From NCBI GenBank assembly GCA_026986355.1, contig JALSOO010000231.1:1-25353 (forward strand): a DNA stretch of 25,353 nucleotides. The letters run 5' to 3'. The notes beneath the pieces are model-generated. The model saw only the letters and a program-made list of their open reading frames with translations. It had not been told where the DNA came from and searched no databases. Position numbers and translations under genes: made by a program. Every line of letters starts with the position of its first letter. Within the stretch, counting starts at the first letter, position 1. Of the stretch, positions 1-7,401 are shown one piece after another. Origin of the DNA: Campylobacteraceae bacterium (GTDB lineage: Bacteria > Campylobacterota > Campylobacteria > Campylobacterales > Sulfurovaceae).

Positions 1-50
1 GTATCTTGAACATGTAGCCACTAACAATAGTATACAATATATTCCTTAAT

Positions 51-83
51 CTAAGGATATGTGTTGATACTCCTTGAATACAT
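51..83 (-). other. Possible ten-codon leader ORF
   Basis: Just downstream of the consensus promoter, a TAAAGGA site sits five bases before an ATG (81-83), which opens ten codons (MYSRSINTYP) and then TAG. Its end overlaps a weak stem-loop at 39-60, with arms CCTTA and TAAGG. The order of promoter, short ORF and hairpin resembles a leader region, but the hairpin has no U-tract and the ORF is short enough to arise by chance. Confidence 0.2.
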
Positions 84-108
84 AGTAATCCTTTATATAA
101 TTTTATAT

Positions 109-137
109 ATTATACTATCGTATTACTTGACTGTCAA
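109..137 (-). promoter_or_regulatory. Perfect-consensus sigma-70 promoter reading off the left edge
   Basis: On the minus strand, TTGACA (132-137) is followed by exactly 17 bases and then TATAAT (109-114), so both hexamers are perfect consensus. It lies 10 bases after the mnmE stop and points towards position 1. Such strength is usual for rRNA, tRNA or other highly expressed genes; the actual target lies outside the window. A TAAAGGA site and a ten-codon ORF follow at 51-83. Confidence 0.75.
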
Positions 138-146
138 AAGCCTTTA

Positions 147-1487
147 TTATTTACCTAAACAAAATTCTCCAAACATTTTATCTAAAACTTCTTCAGAATC
201 ATAAGGTTTAGAGATAGAACTCAATGCTATTATAGCATCTTGAAGATGATAGGAGAAAAACTCTAACTCTCCTAATATTAATGGCTCTTTTGCCTCTAAA
301 ATAGCCTTTTTTGTCTTCTCTACAGCCTCAATTTGACGTGTAGAAATCAACATAAGCTCTTCATCTTGTCCAATAGTATCAAAAAGTTTCTGAAGTCTAA
401 TAGTGAGATTTTTAAAATTATCTTTATAGTTAATAGAAATTGGATTATATTTTTTTAAAAAGGTATCATCTAATATATGCTCTAAATCCGATTTGTTAAT
501 CGCTACAATAATATCTTTTGTCTCCATGCTCTCTAAAATTTCAACAATCCGTCTATCCTCTTCATCAAAAGGTCTACTTCCATCAAATAGAGCAATAACA
601 ACATCTGCATCAGATATAGACTTTAGTGAACGTTCTACTCCTATCTCTTCAATACTATCACGTGCATCACGTATTCCTGCTGTATCAATTAGCCGAATGA
701 TATGTGAACCAATTCTTACCTGCTCCTCTATTGTATCACGTGTTGTTCCTGCAATATCACTTACAATAGCTCTATCATAACTAAGCAATCCATTGAGTAG
801 TGAACTCTTACCCACATTTGGCTTACCTACAATTGCTACTCTAAACCCCTCTATCAAACCTTTACGGCGATAAGAAGCATCTACAATATTATCTATTTTT
901 ACGATAAGTGCATCTAACTGCTTTAAGATATTGGCTACTATATCCTCAGGAATATCCTCTTGGGCATAATCAATCATCACTTCAGAGTAGGCAGTAGCTC
1001 TTAGCATCGCCTCCCTACTCTCATCAATAAACTCTTTTAAATCTCCTTTGAGCTGTTTAGCTAAAATCTTTGCACCATCAACCGATTTTGTCTCAATCAA
1101 TTTAGAAATCGCTTCTGCCTTGGTTAAATCTATTTTACCATTTAAAAATGCTCTTTTAGAGAACTCCCCAGGTTCTGCCAAAACTGCTCCATGAGCCAAA
1201 AGTGTCTCCAAAATCTCTTGGGCAACAATCATTCCACCATGACATTGAAACTCTACAATATCTTCTCCTGTAAAAGAGTGTGGATTTTTAAAATAAATCA
1301 TTATAGCATGGTCAATAAGATGATTATCTCGATTATAGAGTGAGGTTAAATGAGCATAACGAGGTGTTATATCCTCTTTTTTAGATACTCTTTTCGCTAG
1401 AGCAAGTGAGCTAGAACCACTTACTCTAATAATAGAGATAGAAGATATACCAGTAGCTGTGGCAATAGCCACTATAGTAGTAGACAT
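147..1487 (-). CDS. mnmE: tRNA uridine-5-carboxymethylaminomethyl(34) GTPase MnmE
   Basis: MnmE works with MnmG to install the 5-carboxymethylaminomethyl group on U34 of tRNAs, which supports wobble decoding in the cytoplasm. The 446-residue protein has the normal family length. An N-terminal folate-binding domain is followed by a helical region carrying an inserted G domain: P-loop GKPNVGKSS (221-229), GTTRD (247-251), DTAG (268-271) and NKSD (331-334). It ends in FCLGK, so the conserved C-terminal CxGK cysteine (C443) is present. The ATG lies 9 bases after the jag stop with only a weak ribosome site, so translation is probably coupled to jag. It is the last gene of the rpmH-to-mnmE block, and no clear terminator follows. 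Confidence 0.97.
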   Translation of the reverse strand: MSTTIVAIATATGISSISIIRVSGSSSLALAKRVSKKEDITPRYAHLTSLYNRDNHLIDHAIMIYFKNPHSFTGEDIVEFQCHGGMIVAQEILETLLAHGAVLAEPGEFSKRAFLNGKIDLTKAEAISKLIETKSVDGAKILAKQLKGDLKEFIDESREAMLRATAYSEVMIDYAQEDIPEDIVANILKQLDALIVKIDNIVDASYRRKGLIEGFRVAIVGKPNVGKSSLLNGLLSYDRAIVSDIAGTTRDTIEEQVRIGSHIIRLIDTAGIRDARDSIEEIGVERSLKSISDADVVIALFDGSRPFDEEDRRIVEILESMETKDIIVAINKSDLEHILDDTFLKKYNPISINYKDNFKNLTIRLQKLFDTIGQDEELMLISTRQIEAVEKTKKAILEAKEPLILGELEFFSYHLQDAIIALSSISKPYDSEEVLDKMFGEFCLGK

Positions 1488-1496
1488 AATATTTAA

Positions 1497-2399
1497 CTAT
1501 TTTCTTTTTTTACTATTAAAATCATTGATAATAATAAATTTCTTTCCATCTTTACCTGTTTTAATAGCAATATATTTATTAGGAAACATAGCACGAAGCT
1601 TCTCTAGTGCAATCTGTACCAAAATACCATCTAATGGTTTTGTTTTTCCTCTACCATTCTCTATAATATGCTCTGCAATAGGTTTGAGATAGTTATCTAT
1701 CATCTCCTCTTGAGCTTGAATAAATTCAGATATTTCTAGTTTGATATAAAGATTATATTCAGAGTTAATCCAATTAAAAAGCATATAGGAGAGTGCATTA
1801 TAACGATACCCCTCTTTGCCTATAAGCAACGCTGCATCTTCTCCATCAATAAAGATATGAGCAATACCGTTAAATACATCAACCTCTACTGTATCAATAT
1901 TAAAACAAGCTACACTCATCAATTTTGAGATTTTATTCTCTATATCAATAGAACGTTTTTTATTTTCAGGAGTATCTCTATCATCATCAAAGATTAACTC
2001 TTCTCCAATAGGTTCTGTTCTCTTTAGTTCTACTTTATCTTTTCCCTCATCATGAAAAAAGTTATCAACGATACTATCCTTTTGGGGGATTAACGTCTCA
2101 ATATCTCTATTCTCTTCCACTTTAGGTATAGAATCTACTATTGGTGTAGATTCAATCTTTGTATCCTCTACTACAATATCAGCTACTCTATTTTCAATAG
2201 GTTCAATAGGTTCTGTTTTAACTTCTGATATTTTCTTGACAGCAATAATAATTGCTGTTTTTTTAAATAGACCCATAACTCCAGAGGTAGGATACTGGAC
2301 TATCTCATAATTAATCTCTGTTACTGAACATGCTAACGCTTGTGCTGCCTTGCTGTAGGCATCTTCTAATGTATCAGCTTCAATTCTTTTCATCTCCAT
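1497..2399 (-). CDS. jag: Jag/KhpB-type RNA-binding protein
   Basis: This is the Jag (KhpB) protein, a cytoplasmic RNA binder usually encoded beside yidC. The N-terminus is a Jag-N domain (about residues 1-52, with the GVMGLFKK stretch). An acidic linker with low conservation covers about 55-155. A KH domain follows with LIGKEGYRYNAL, and the C-terminus should be an R3H domain. The R3H signature arginine and histidine are not seen: the aligned stretch reads GILVQIAL where RRxVHxAL is usual. I chose the ATG at 2397-2399, eight bases after GGGGAG, rather than the upstream in-frame GTG at 2403-2405, which nearly touches that site. The product is then 300 residues. Confidence 0.92.
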   Translation of the reverse strand: MEMKRIEADTLEDAYSKAAQALACSVTEINYEIVQYPTSGVMGLFKKTAIIIAVKKISEVKTEPIEPIENRVADIVVEDTKIESTPIVDSIPKVEENRDIETLIPQKDSIVDNFFHDEGKDKVELKRTEPIGEELIFDDDRDTPENKKRSIDIENKISKLMSVACFNIDTVEVDVFNGIAHIFIDGEDAALLIGKEGYRYNALSYMLFNWINSEYNLYIKLEISEFIQAQEEMIDNYLKPIAEHIIENGRGKTKPLDGILVQIALEKLRAMFPNKYIAIKTGKDGKKFIIINDFNSKKRK

Positions 2400-2420
2400 G
2401 TTCACATCTCCCCTTATAAT

Positions 2421-4019
2421 TTATTTTTTTACTGCTAATTTAGCAGATTTTTGTTTTTCAAATGCGTTGTTTATTACATACTGCTGTCCAATTGTAAATA
2501 GGTTGTTAACTAACCAATAGAGAACTAATCCTGCTGGGAAACTAATAAAGAATACAGTCATAACAGCAGGTAACCATTGGAATATCTTCTGTTGCATTGG
2601 GTCGGTCATTGTATTTGGTGTAATTCTCTGTTGATACCACATTGAAGCCCCCATCAATAGAGGCAATACAAAATAGGGGTCCATTACAGAGAGGTCTTTT
2701 ATCCATAATATCCACTCTGCTCCTTGCAACTCAACAGCATTTAATAAAACTCTATAGATAGCAAAAAAGATTGGAATTTGCATTATCATAGGTAGACACC
2801 CACCCATTGGATTTGCTCCATGTCGCTTATACATCTCCATCATTTTAGCATTCATTTTTTGTGGGTCTTTGCCATACTTCTCTTTTAACTCTTTCATCTG
2901 TGGAGCTAACTCTTTTAGCTTCTGCATAGACATCATACCCTTATAAGAGAGAGGGAAAAGAAGTAATTTTATAAGTAATGTAACAAACACAATTGACCAA
3001 CCCCAGTTACCTACAATACTATGAATCCAATTTAATACTTTAAACAGTGGTTTAGAGATAAAAGTAAAGAACCCATACTCTATAACATCTGTCAATTCAG
3101 GATTGATAGCTTCTAGTACTGCTGACTCTTTTGGACCTAGATAACCATGTAGTGCAAAGTTCTGCTCTCCTTGGATAAAGAGTAGTGCGTTATCTCTATC
3201 CTCTCCAATAATAATATTGGATACCTTTAGAGGTTTTTCAAAATTATAAAGAGTAGAGGTAAAGTATCTATCAAAAGCAGAAGCAAATTTTGCATCTGGG
3301 ATATTTAGAGTCTCATCAACATCTCCATCTTCTAAAATTTCTACAACTCCATTACCTTTTTTGATAAGAGAACCTTGAACAACCATATATCGAGTATGGT
3401 CTGCATTTGGTCTCTGCCCAGTAGTCACAAAGTAATCTGCTGGGTTAGATAGTTTTATATCTATATCATAATGACCATCTTTATAGAAAGTCAACTCTTT
3501 AATTACAGTTAGAGAGGTTAATTTTTGTGTTAAAGTAATCTTATGAGATTTATTACTATTTAGGTCAATAGAGCTAATAGAAGCTGTATAAGGTACTTTT
3601 AGAGCCTCTTTATTGAGATTGACATCTGCAAATCTAATCTCCAAAGGTTTAACCCATAGAGGATTTATAAGTTCTAACTTTTTCCCCTCAAACTCATACT
3701 TTTTCTCTAACATCTTCACTTGTCCAATACGTCCAAGCTCATCAATAGTATATATAAATTTATCTGAATGTACTGTTGCTAACGCTTTTATGGTTGAAAC
3801 AGGTGCTAGTGATTGAGAAGCCTTAGCAGGTACAGATGTTGATGATGAAGCTGAATTCATCACATTTGGGGTTTGTTGTTCTTGCTTTGTTATAACTGTC
3901 TCATTTTTATCAATGTTCTTTGCTGTTTTGGGCATAAACATATCAAATAGTACAAATACTACAAAAGATAGTACCAATGCAAGAAGAAGCCGTTGTTGAA
4001 GATTGTCGTTTTGTTCCAC
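2421..4019 (-). CDS. yidC: Membrane protein insertase YidC
   Basis: YidC (Oxa1 family) inserts proteins into the inner membrane, alone or with the Sec translocon. The 532-residue product has an N-terminal membrane anchor (about residues 10-27), a large periplasmic beta domain, and the five-helix insertase core from about residue 335, with two cytoplasmic amphipathic helices (MQKLKELAPQMKELKEKYG). The basic residue of the hydrophilic groove, Arg in E. coli (IVRGIMYPL), is Lys here (LIKLLLFPL), a conservative change. The start is GTG (4017-4019), nine bases after AAGG. A TATAAT-like box upstream suggests its own promoter in addition to that of rpmH. yidD, commonly located between rnpA and yidC, is not here. 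Confidence 0.97.
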   Translation of the reverse strand: MEQNDNLQQRLLLALVLSFVVFVLFDMFMPKTAKNIDKNETVITKQEQQTPNVMNSASSSTSVPAKASQSLAPVSTIKALATVHSDKFIYTIDELGRIGQVKMLEKKYEFEGKKLELINPLWVKPLEIRFADVNLNKEALKVPYTASISSIDLNSNKSHKITLTQKLTSLTVIKELTFYKDGHYDIDIKLSNPADYFVTTGQRPNADHTRYMVVQGSLIKKGNGVVEILEDGDVDETLNIPDAKFASAFDRYFTSTLYNFEKPLKVSNIIIGEDRDNALLFIQGEQNFALHGYLGPKESAVLEAINPELTDVIEYGFFTFISKPLFKVLNWIHSIVGNWGWSIVFVTLLIKLLLFPLSYKGMMSMQKLKELAPQMKELKEKYGKDPQKMNAKMMEMYKRHGANPMGGCLPMIMQIPIFFAIYRVLLNAVELQGAEWILWIKDLSVMDPYFVLPLLMGASMWYQQRITPNTMTDPMQQKIFQWLPAVMTVFFISFPAGLVLYWLVNNLFTIGQQYVINNAFEKQKSAKLAVKK

Positions 4020-4117
4020 GAGAGATTGCCTTTTTATAAATTCCTATATATTTAATTTATACTGTATATGTTAAATCATATTAATACTTTAAGAATTATA
4101 TTTAAAATTAATGGCAA

Positions 4118-4123
4118 ATTATA
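4118..4123 (-). promoter_or_regulatory. Putative -10 box for yidC-jag-mnmE
   Basis: In the 124-base gap between rnpA and yidC, the minus strand reads TTGATATAATTTG, with TATAAT at 4118-4123 preceded by an extended-type TGA. It sits about 100 bases upstream of the yidC GTG. The -35 region is not recognisable, which is common in Campylobacterota. The rest of the gap is very AT-rich and shows no ORF or yidD remnant that I can see. Confidence 0.4.
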
Positions 4124-4143
4124 TCAAAAAGTTTTTAAGAGTA

Positions 4144-4485
4144 TCATTGTTTCAAGGCTTTTAGACGTTTGAATACCTTAAAAAACTCATTAGTGGTTTT
4201 ATTATACTCACTATTAAGTAGATTTGGTTTGGCAACCAATATATAATGACCTGTTTTTAGATTTGGGATATGATTGAGAAAATGAGCTCTAAGCAGACGC
4301 TTAGCTCTATTTCTATGGACTGCATTGCCAACTTTTTTACTGGCAACAATCCCAAGTTTATAAACTTCTACATCAGATTGATAGAAGAGTACAAACTTTG
4401 AAGTGTGTACTGTTTTTGAGTTTTTATAAACTCTGTTAAAATCTTTAGTAGTTTTAATACTAGAGAAATGTCTTATACTGCTAAT
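4144..4485 (-). CDS. rnpA: RNase P protein component, with apparent ATT start
   Basis: RnpA is the protein subunit of RNase P, which matures tRNA 5' ends. The frame from 4485 to the TGA at 4144-4146 encodes about 113 residues. It shows the family N-terminus (HFSSIKTTKDFNRVYK) and the RNA-binding motif SKKVGNAVHRNRAKRLLR, and ends FKRLKALKQ. The frame has a TAG at 4492-4494 and no ATG, GTG or TTG before the conserved region. The best start is ATT (4483-4485), preceded by AAAGG nine bases upstream; ATA at 4474-4476 is the alternative. The ATT start lies inside the 3' end of rpmH, overlapping it by 13 bases. Identity as RnpA is secure; the start codon is an inference. Confidence 0.9.
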   Translation of the reverse strand: MSSIRHFSSIKTTKDFNRVYKNSKTVHTSKFVLFYQSDVEVYKLGIVASKKVGNAVHRNRAKRLLRAHFLNHIPNLKTGHYILVAKPNLLNSEYNKTTNEFFKVFKRLKALKQ

Positions 4486-4607
4486 CTTTTTCTACCTTTT
4501 GCTCTTCTAGCAGAAATCACTTTACGTCCGTTTTTAGTTTTCATTCTTGTTCTAAATCCGTGAGTTCTTTTTCTTGGTGTGTTATGTGGTTGAAACGTTC
4601 TTTTCAT
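4473..4607 (-). CDS. rpmH: 50S ribosomal protein L34
   Basis: L34 is a small basic protein of the large ribosomal subunit. The 44-residue product starts MKRTFQPHNTPRKRTHGF and ends GRKRLAV, matching the family in length and sequence. The ATG at 4605-4607 follows an AAGGAT site (4619-4624). It is the first gene of the block leading to rnpA, whose reading frame begins before the rpmH stop. dnaA, the usual upstream neighbour of rpmH in many bacteria, is not here; rpiB lies upstream instead. Confidence 0.97.
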   Translation of the reverse strand: MKRTFQPHNTPRKRTHGFRTRMKTKNGRKVISARRAKGRKRLAV

Positions 4608-4673
4608 AACTGATAACCATCCTTATTAGTATTTTACACAGTATTAAATATCTATGCATTAATTTGAAACGAG

Positions 4674-4679
4674 ATTTTA
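4674..4679 (-). promoter_or_regulatory. Candidate -10 box upstream of rpmH
   Basis: The minus strand reads GGATAAAATCTCG with TAAAAT at 4674-4679, giving a leader of about 60 bases to the rpmH ATG. A second TAAAAT at 4631-4636 would leave almost no leader before the ribosome site. No convincing -35 box is seen. The rest of the gap to rpiB (4680-4746) is AT-rich, with a direct repeat TTAAAAG at about 4693 and 4705. Confidence 0.35.
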
Positions 4680-4746
4680 TCCTAATTCTACTTAAAAGTG
4701 TAGATTAAAAGCCATATTTTCCTATTTTTTTAATTTTTTGTTAATA

Positions 4747-5199
4747 TCATTCCAAATCACGACCCAAAGAGCAACCCTCTATTTTATTGACACGTCCTGC
4801 GTGTCGTCCTCCTTCAAACTCTGTATCTATAAAAGCATCAAGCATACTCTCTACTACACCCTTTCCTACTACTCTCTCTCCAAAACATAATATATTGGCA
4901 TCATTATGTGCTCTTGTAGCCCACGCTGTATAGGCATCATGACAAAGTCCTGCTCTAACTCCTGCTACTTTATTTGCAGAGATAGAGATACCAATCCCTG
5001 TACCACAGATAAGAATTCCAAAGCTTCCTTTGTCTGCTACTACAGCATTGGCACACTTTTTGGCAAAATCGGGATAATCAACTCTATCAGCAGAGTCAGG
5101 TCCAAGGTCAATAATCTCATGACCTTTCTCTTTGACATACTCTTTTGTAAACTCTTTTAGTGCATAACCTGCATGGTCAGTTGCGATATAAAACTTCAT
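4747..5199 (-). CDS. rpiB: Ribose-5-phosphate isomerase B
   Basis: RpiB interconverts ribose 5-phosphate and ribulose 5-phosphate in the pentose phosphate pathway. The 150-residue protein has the RpiB/LacAB fold signatures: ATDHAGYALK at the N-terminus, the catalytic cysteine in GILICGTGIGISISANK, and the phosphate-binding region GRHAGRV near the C-terminus. The ATG has a strong AGGAGAG ribosome site within the 9-base gap after lepB, so it is likely co-transcribed as the last gene of folD-lepB-rpiB. Confidence 0.96.
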   Translation of the reverse strand: MKFYIATDHAGYALKEFTKEYVKEKGHEIIDLGPDSADRVDYPDFAKKCANAVVADKGSFGILICGTGIGISISANKVAGVRAGLCHDAYTAWATRAHNDANILCFGERVVGKGVVESMLDAFIDTEFEGGRHAGRVNKIEGCSLGRDLE

Positions 5200-5208
5200 C
5201 TCTCTCTC

Positions 5209-6060
5209 CTAATCTCTTGGTTTTTCCAGTTGCAAATCATCTATAAATGTTCCTACTCTATCCCAACGCACACTCTTTTTCTCATTATCCCATGAGAAGT
5301 AGATAAACCAAGGCTTTCCAATCACTAGACTATAAGGTACAGAACCCCAAAAACGGCTATCATTTGAGTTGTCACGATTATCTCCCATCATATAGTAGTG
5401 GTCTTTTTCCACCTTTTTATAAAAGGCATTAAAAAACTCACCTCTTTTTGTTGCATATCCAGCATCTCCTAACTCTTTTACAAAAGTAGGATGAACATCA
5501 ATCTCAACACCATATAGAACACGTTCTACTAGATTTTCAAAAGCTGTTCCATGCTCTGGTGCATATTGGATTCCACGATATTTATCTATATATGGATTAT
5601 CAACCCAAAGTTTTCCACGCATCTTCTTGATTTTATTACTAGGATAACTCTTTTTGATATACTCATCTCCCTCTACAAAGTGAATATAGAGATGTTTATC
5701 TACATAGATAATCTCATCTCCACCAGTAGCTACACAACGTTTAACAAAGTGTGTCTTTTTATCTTTTGGAAATAGAAAGATTACAATATCTTCACGCTGT
5801 GGCTTATCTCCCTCTATCAAGTGACCATTGTGGTTAAAATCAGGAACTAACTTGGTCTGAATCCAAGGTAACATAGGAATAGGAATTCCATAAGAGAACT
5901 TTTTAGCAAATAGGAAATCTCCTATCTGTAACGTTCTTTTCATTGAACCAGAAGGAATGACAAAGGATTGAACTACAAAAAATATAAGAAAAAGAACAAT
6001 AATAATTGTACCAGTCCAAGAACTAGAGAATCTATATAGTTTTGAAAAAAACTTACTCAT
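5209..6060 (-). CDS. lepB: Signal peptidase I
   Basis: LepB cleaves signal peptides from exported proteins at the outer face of the inner membrane. The 283-residue protein has one N-terminal membrane helix (about 17-32), the catalytic serine in PSGSM (S39), the general-base lysine in VKRC (K107), and the conserved box MMGDNRDNSNDSRFWG. This is the S26A family pattern. Its ATG shares a base with the folD stop codon (TAATG), and AAAGG lies six bases upstream within folD, so the two genes are translationally coupled. folD next to the signal peptidase gene is also the arrangement in Campylobacter jejuni. Confidence 0.97.
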   Translation of the reverse strand: MSKFFSKLYRFSSSWTGTIIIVLFLIFFVVQSFVIPSGSMKRTLQIGDFLFAKKFSYGIPIPMLPWIQTKLVPDFNHNGHLIEGDKPQREDIVIFLFPKDKKTHFVKRCVATGGDEIIYVDKHLYIHFVEGDEYIKKSYPSNKIKKMRGKLWVDNPYIDKYRGIQYAPEHGTAFENLVERVLYGVEIDVHPTFVKELGDAGYATKRGEFFNAFYKKVEKDHYYMMGDNRDNSNDSRFWGSVPYSLVIGKPWFIYFSWDNEKKSVRWDRVGTFIDDLQLEKPRD

Positions 6061-6914
6061 TAATTACCTTTATATAATAGTTTTGCTGATTTTAATGTAT
6101 TTTCAAGAAGCATCGCAATGGTCATAGGACCTACTCCACCTGGTACAGGTGTAATATAAGAACATTTTGGAGCAACAGCATCAAAATCTACATCTCCTAC
6201 AAGTTTACCACTCTCTAAACGGTTTATACCAATATCAATAACAATAGCTCCCTCTTTTATCATATCCTCTTTGATAAGATTGGGTACACCTACACCCACA
6301 ATAACAATATCTGCTTTTTTTGTATGAGATGCTAAATCCTTTGTATAGATATGTGTTACAGTTACTGTTGCATTGGCATTCAAGAGTAGAGAAGCCATCG
6401 GTTTACCTACAATATTACTTGCACCTACAACCACGACATCTTTGCCCTCTAAATCTATATTGTACTCTTCAAACATTCTCATAACACCCAATGGTGTACA
6501 AGCAACAAAACTATCCAAATTGGTAACCATACGTCCAACATTATATGCATGAAAACCATCTACATCTTTTTGTGGGTCTATAACCTCCAAAATCTTATCT
6601 GTATCAATATGTTTTGGTAGAGGAAGTTGTACTAAGATACCATGAATATGAGGATTACTGTTCATCATCTGAATAATCTGAATAATCTCATCTTGGGTAA
6701 TAGTATTTGGCATTTTATGTGCGATAGAGTAGAATCCAACACGCTTACATGCTTTCTCTTTCATTGATACATACGCATGACTAGCAGGGTCATCACCTAC
6801 AATAACCACAGCCAAACCAGGAACTGTTCCCTTATCTCTTTTTAATTTTTCAACTTCAAGTTTTACATAATCCTGAACTTTTTTTGATAATGATTTTCCA
6901 TCTATAAGTTGCAT
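6060..6914 (-). CDS. folD: Bifunctional methylenetetrahydrofolate dehydrogenase/cyclohydrolase
   Basis: FolD oxidises 5,10-methylene-THF to methenyl-THF and hydrolyses it to 10-formyl-THF, feeding purine and formyl-Met synthesis. The start is the ATG at 6912-6914 (MQLIDGKSLS), giving 284 residues, the usual length; the frame stays open upstream, but that extension crosses the promoter and the divergent cytochrome gene and has no FolD homology. Motifs seen are YVSMKEKACKRVGF with the catalytic lysine, QLPLPKHI, and TPVPGGVGPMT. The NADP-site motif reads GASNIVGKP where GRSxxVGxP is usual, so an arginine that often contacts the cofactor phosphate is replaced by alanine. It is the first gene of folD-lepB-rpiB. 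Confidence 0.96.
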   Translation of the reverse strand: MQLIDGKSLSKKVQDYVKLEVEKLKRDKGTVPGLAVVIVGDDPASHAYVSMKEKACKRVGFYSIAHKMPNTITQDEIIQIIQMMNSNPHIHGILVQLPLPKHIDTDKILEVIDPQKDVDGFHAYNVGRMVTNLDSFVACTPLGVMRMFEEYNIDLEGKDVVVVGASNIVGKPMASLLLNANATVTVTHIYTKDLASHTKKADIVIVGVGVPNLIKEDMIKEGAIVIDIGINRLESGKLVGDVDFDAVAPKCSYITPVPGGVGPMTIAMLLENTLKSAKLLYKGN

Positions 6915-6927
6915 TTTTTCACTTTTA

Positions 6928-6956
6928 TATAATTTTTCGGTATTATATCGAAAAAT
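6928..6956. promoter_or_regulatory. Divergent promoter region with inverted repeat (folD / cytochrome c)
   Basis: The 67-base gap between folD and the cytochrome gene holds a TATAAT on the plus strand (6928-6933, towards the cytochrome) and one on the minus strand (6942-6947, towards folD). An inverted repeat with eight-base arms ATTTTTCG (6932-6939) and CGAAAAAT (6949-6956) and a nine-base spacer encloses the folD -10 box and touches the other. This is a plausible operator controlling both directions; the protein is unknown. Confidence 0.45.
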
Positions 6957-6981
6957 CTTTATCAGAGAGGTAACCGACAGT

Positions 6982-7401
6982 TTGAAACTCTTATACTCTA
7001 TACTATTAATATCTATACTTTCTAATATATTAATTGCCCAAAATGAGGATAATATATCAAAAGAAAACAACTCAACCGATGATAGTTTTTTATCACTTTT
7101 GGAATATGGCAGAATGCTTTATAAAAATCCAAGAGGAATAGCATGTAGTAAATGCCATGGATTAAAAGGAGAAGGTGGTAAAAAAATCGCTAAATACTAC
7201 GATAAACATCAAAATATCAAGCTTTTAAGAAGTAGTGATATTAGAGGTTACTCTCTAAAAGAGTTAACAGATAGTCTAAGTAACCATTACAGAGAAAATG
7301 GCAGAAGAAAAAGACATAAAATTATGCCTGTATACTATATGACAAAAGAGGAGATATTGGCTATCTATACATATCTAAAAAGTAATAGAGAGAAGAGATG
7401 A
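6982..7401 (+). CDS. Periplasmic monohaem c-type cytochrome
   Basis: A small exported class I c-type cytochrome, presumably a periplasmic electron carrier; partner enzymes cannot be told from this window. The 139-residue product begins at a TTG (6982-6984), with AGAGAGG 11 bases upstream, and a signal peptide (KLLYSILLISILSNILIAQ). The haem attachment motif CSKCH is at residues 55-59 and the likely distal methionine is in KIMPVYYM (M115), followed by a C-terminal helix EEILAIYTYL. Its TGA overlaps the nspC ATG (ATGA), so the two are co-translated although no functional link is obvious. A leader-less alternative start is unlikely, since it would remove the signal peptide. Confidence 0.88.
   Translation: MKLLYSILLISILSNILIAQNEDNISKENNSTDDSFLSLLEYGRMLYKNPRGIACSKCHGLKGEGGKKIAKYYDKHQNIKLLRSSDIRGYSLKELTDSLSNHYRENGRRKRHKIMPVYYMTKEEILAIYTYLKSNREKR

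Noticed and set aside
493..780. Plus-strand open frame inside mnmE
   Set aside because: It lies opposite the MnmE G domain; Ser/Ile-rich composition and no start signals.
4144..4494. Frameshifted or pseudogene rnpA
   Set aside because: The whole conserved protein from HFSS to the C-terminus is in one intact frame; only the start codon is unusual, and rnpA is essential.
6915..7070. N-terminal extension of FolD to 336 residues
   Set aside because: It crosses the divergent promoter region and the 5' end of the cytochrome gene, has no FolD-like sequence, and the ATG at 6912-6914 gives the standard length.
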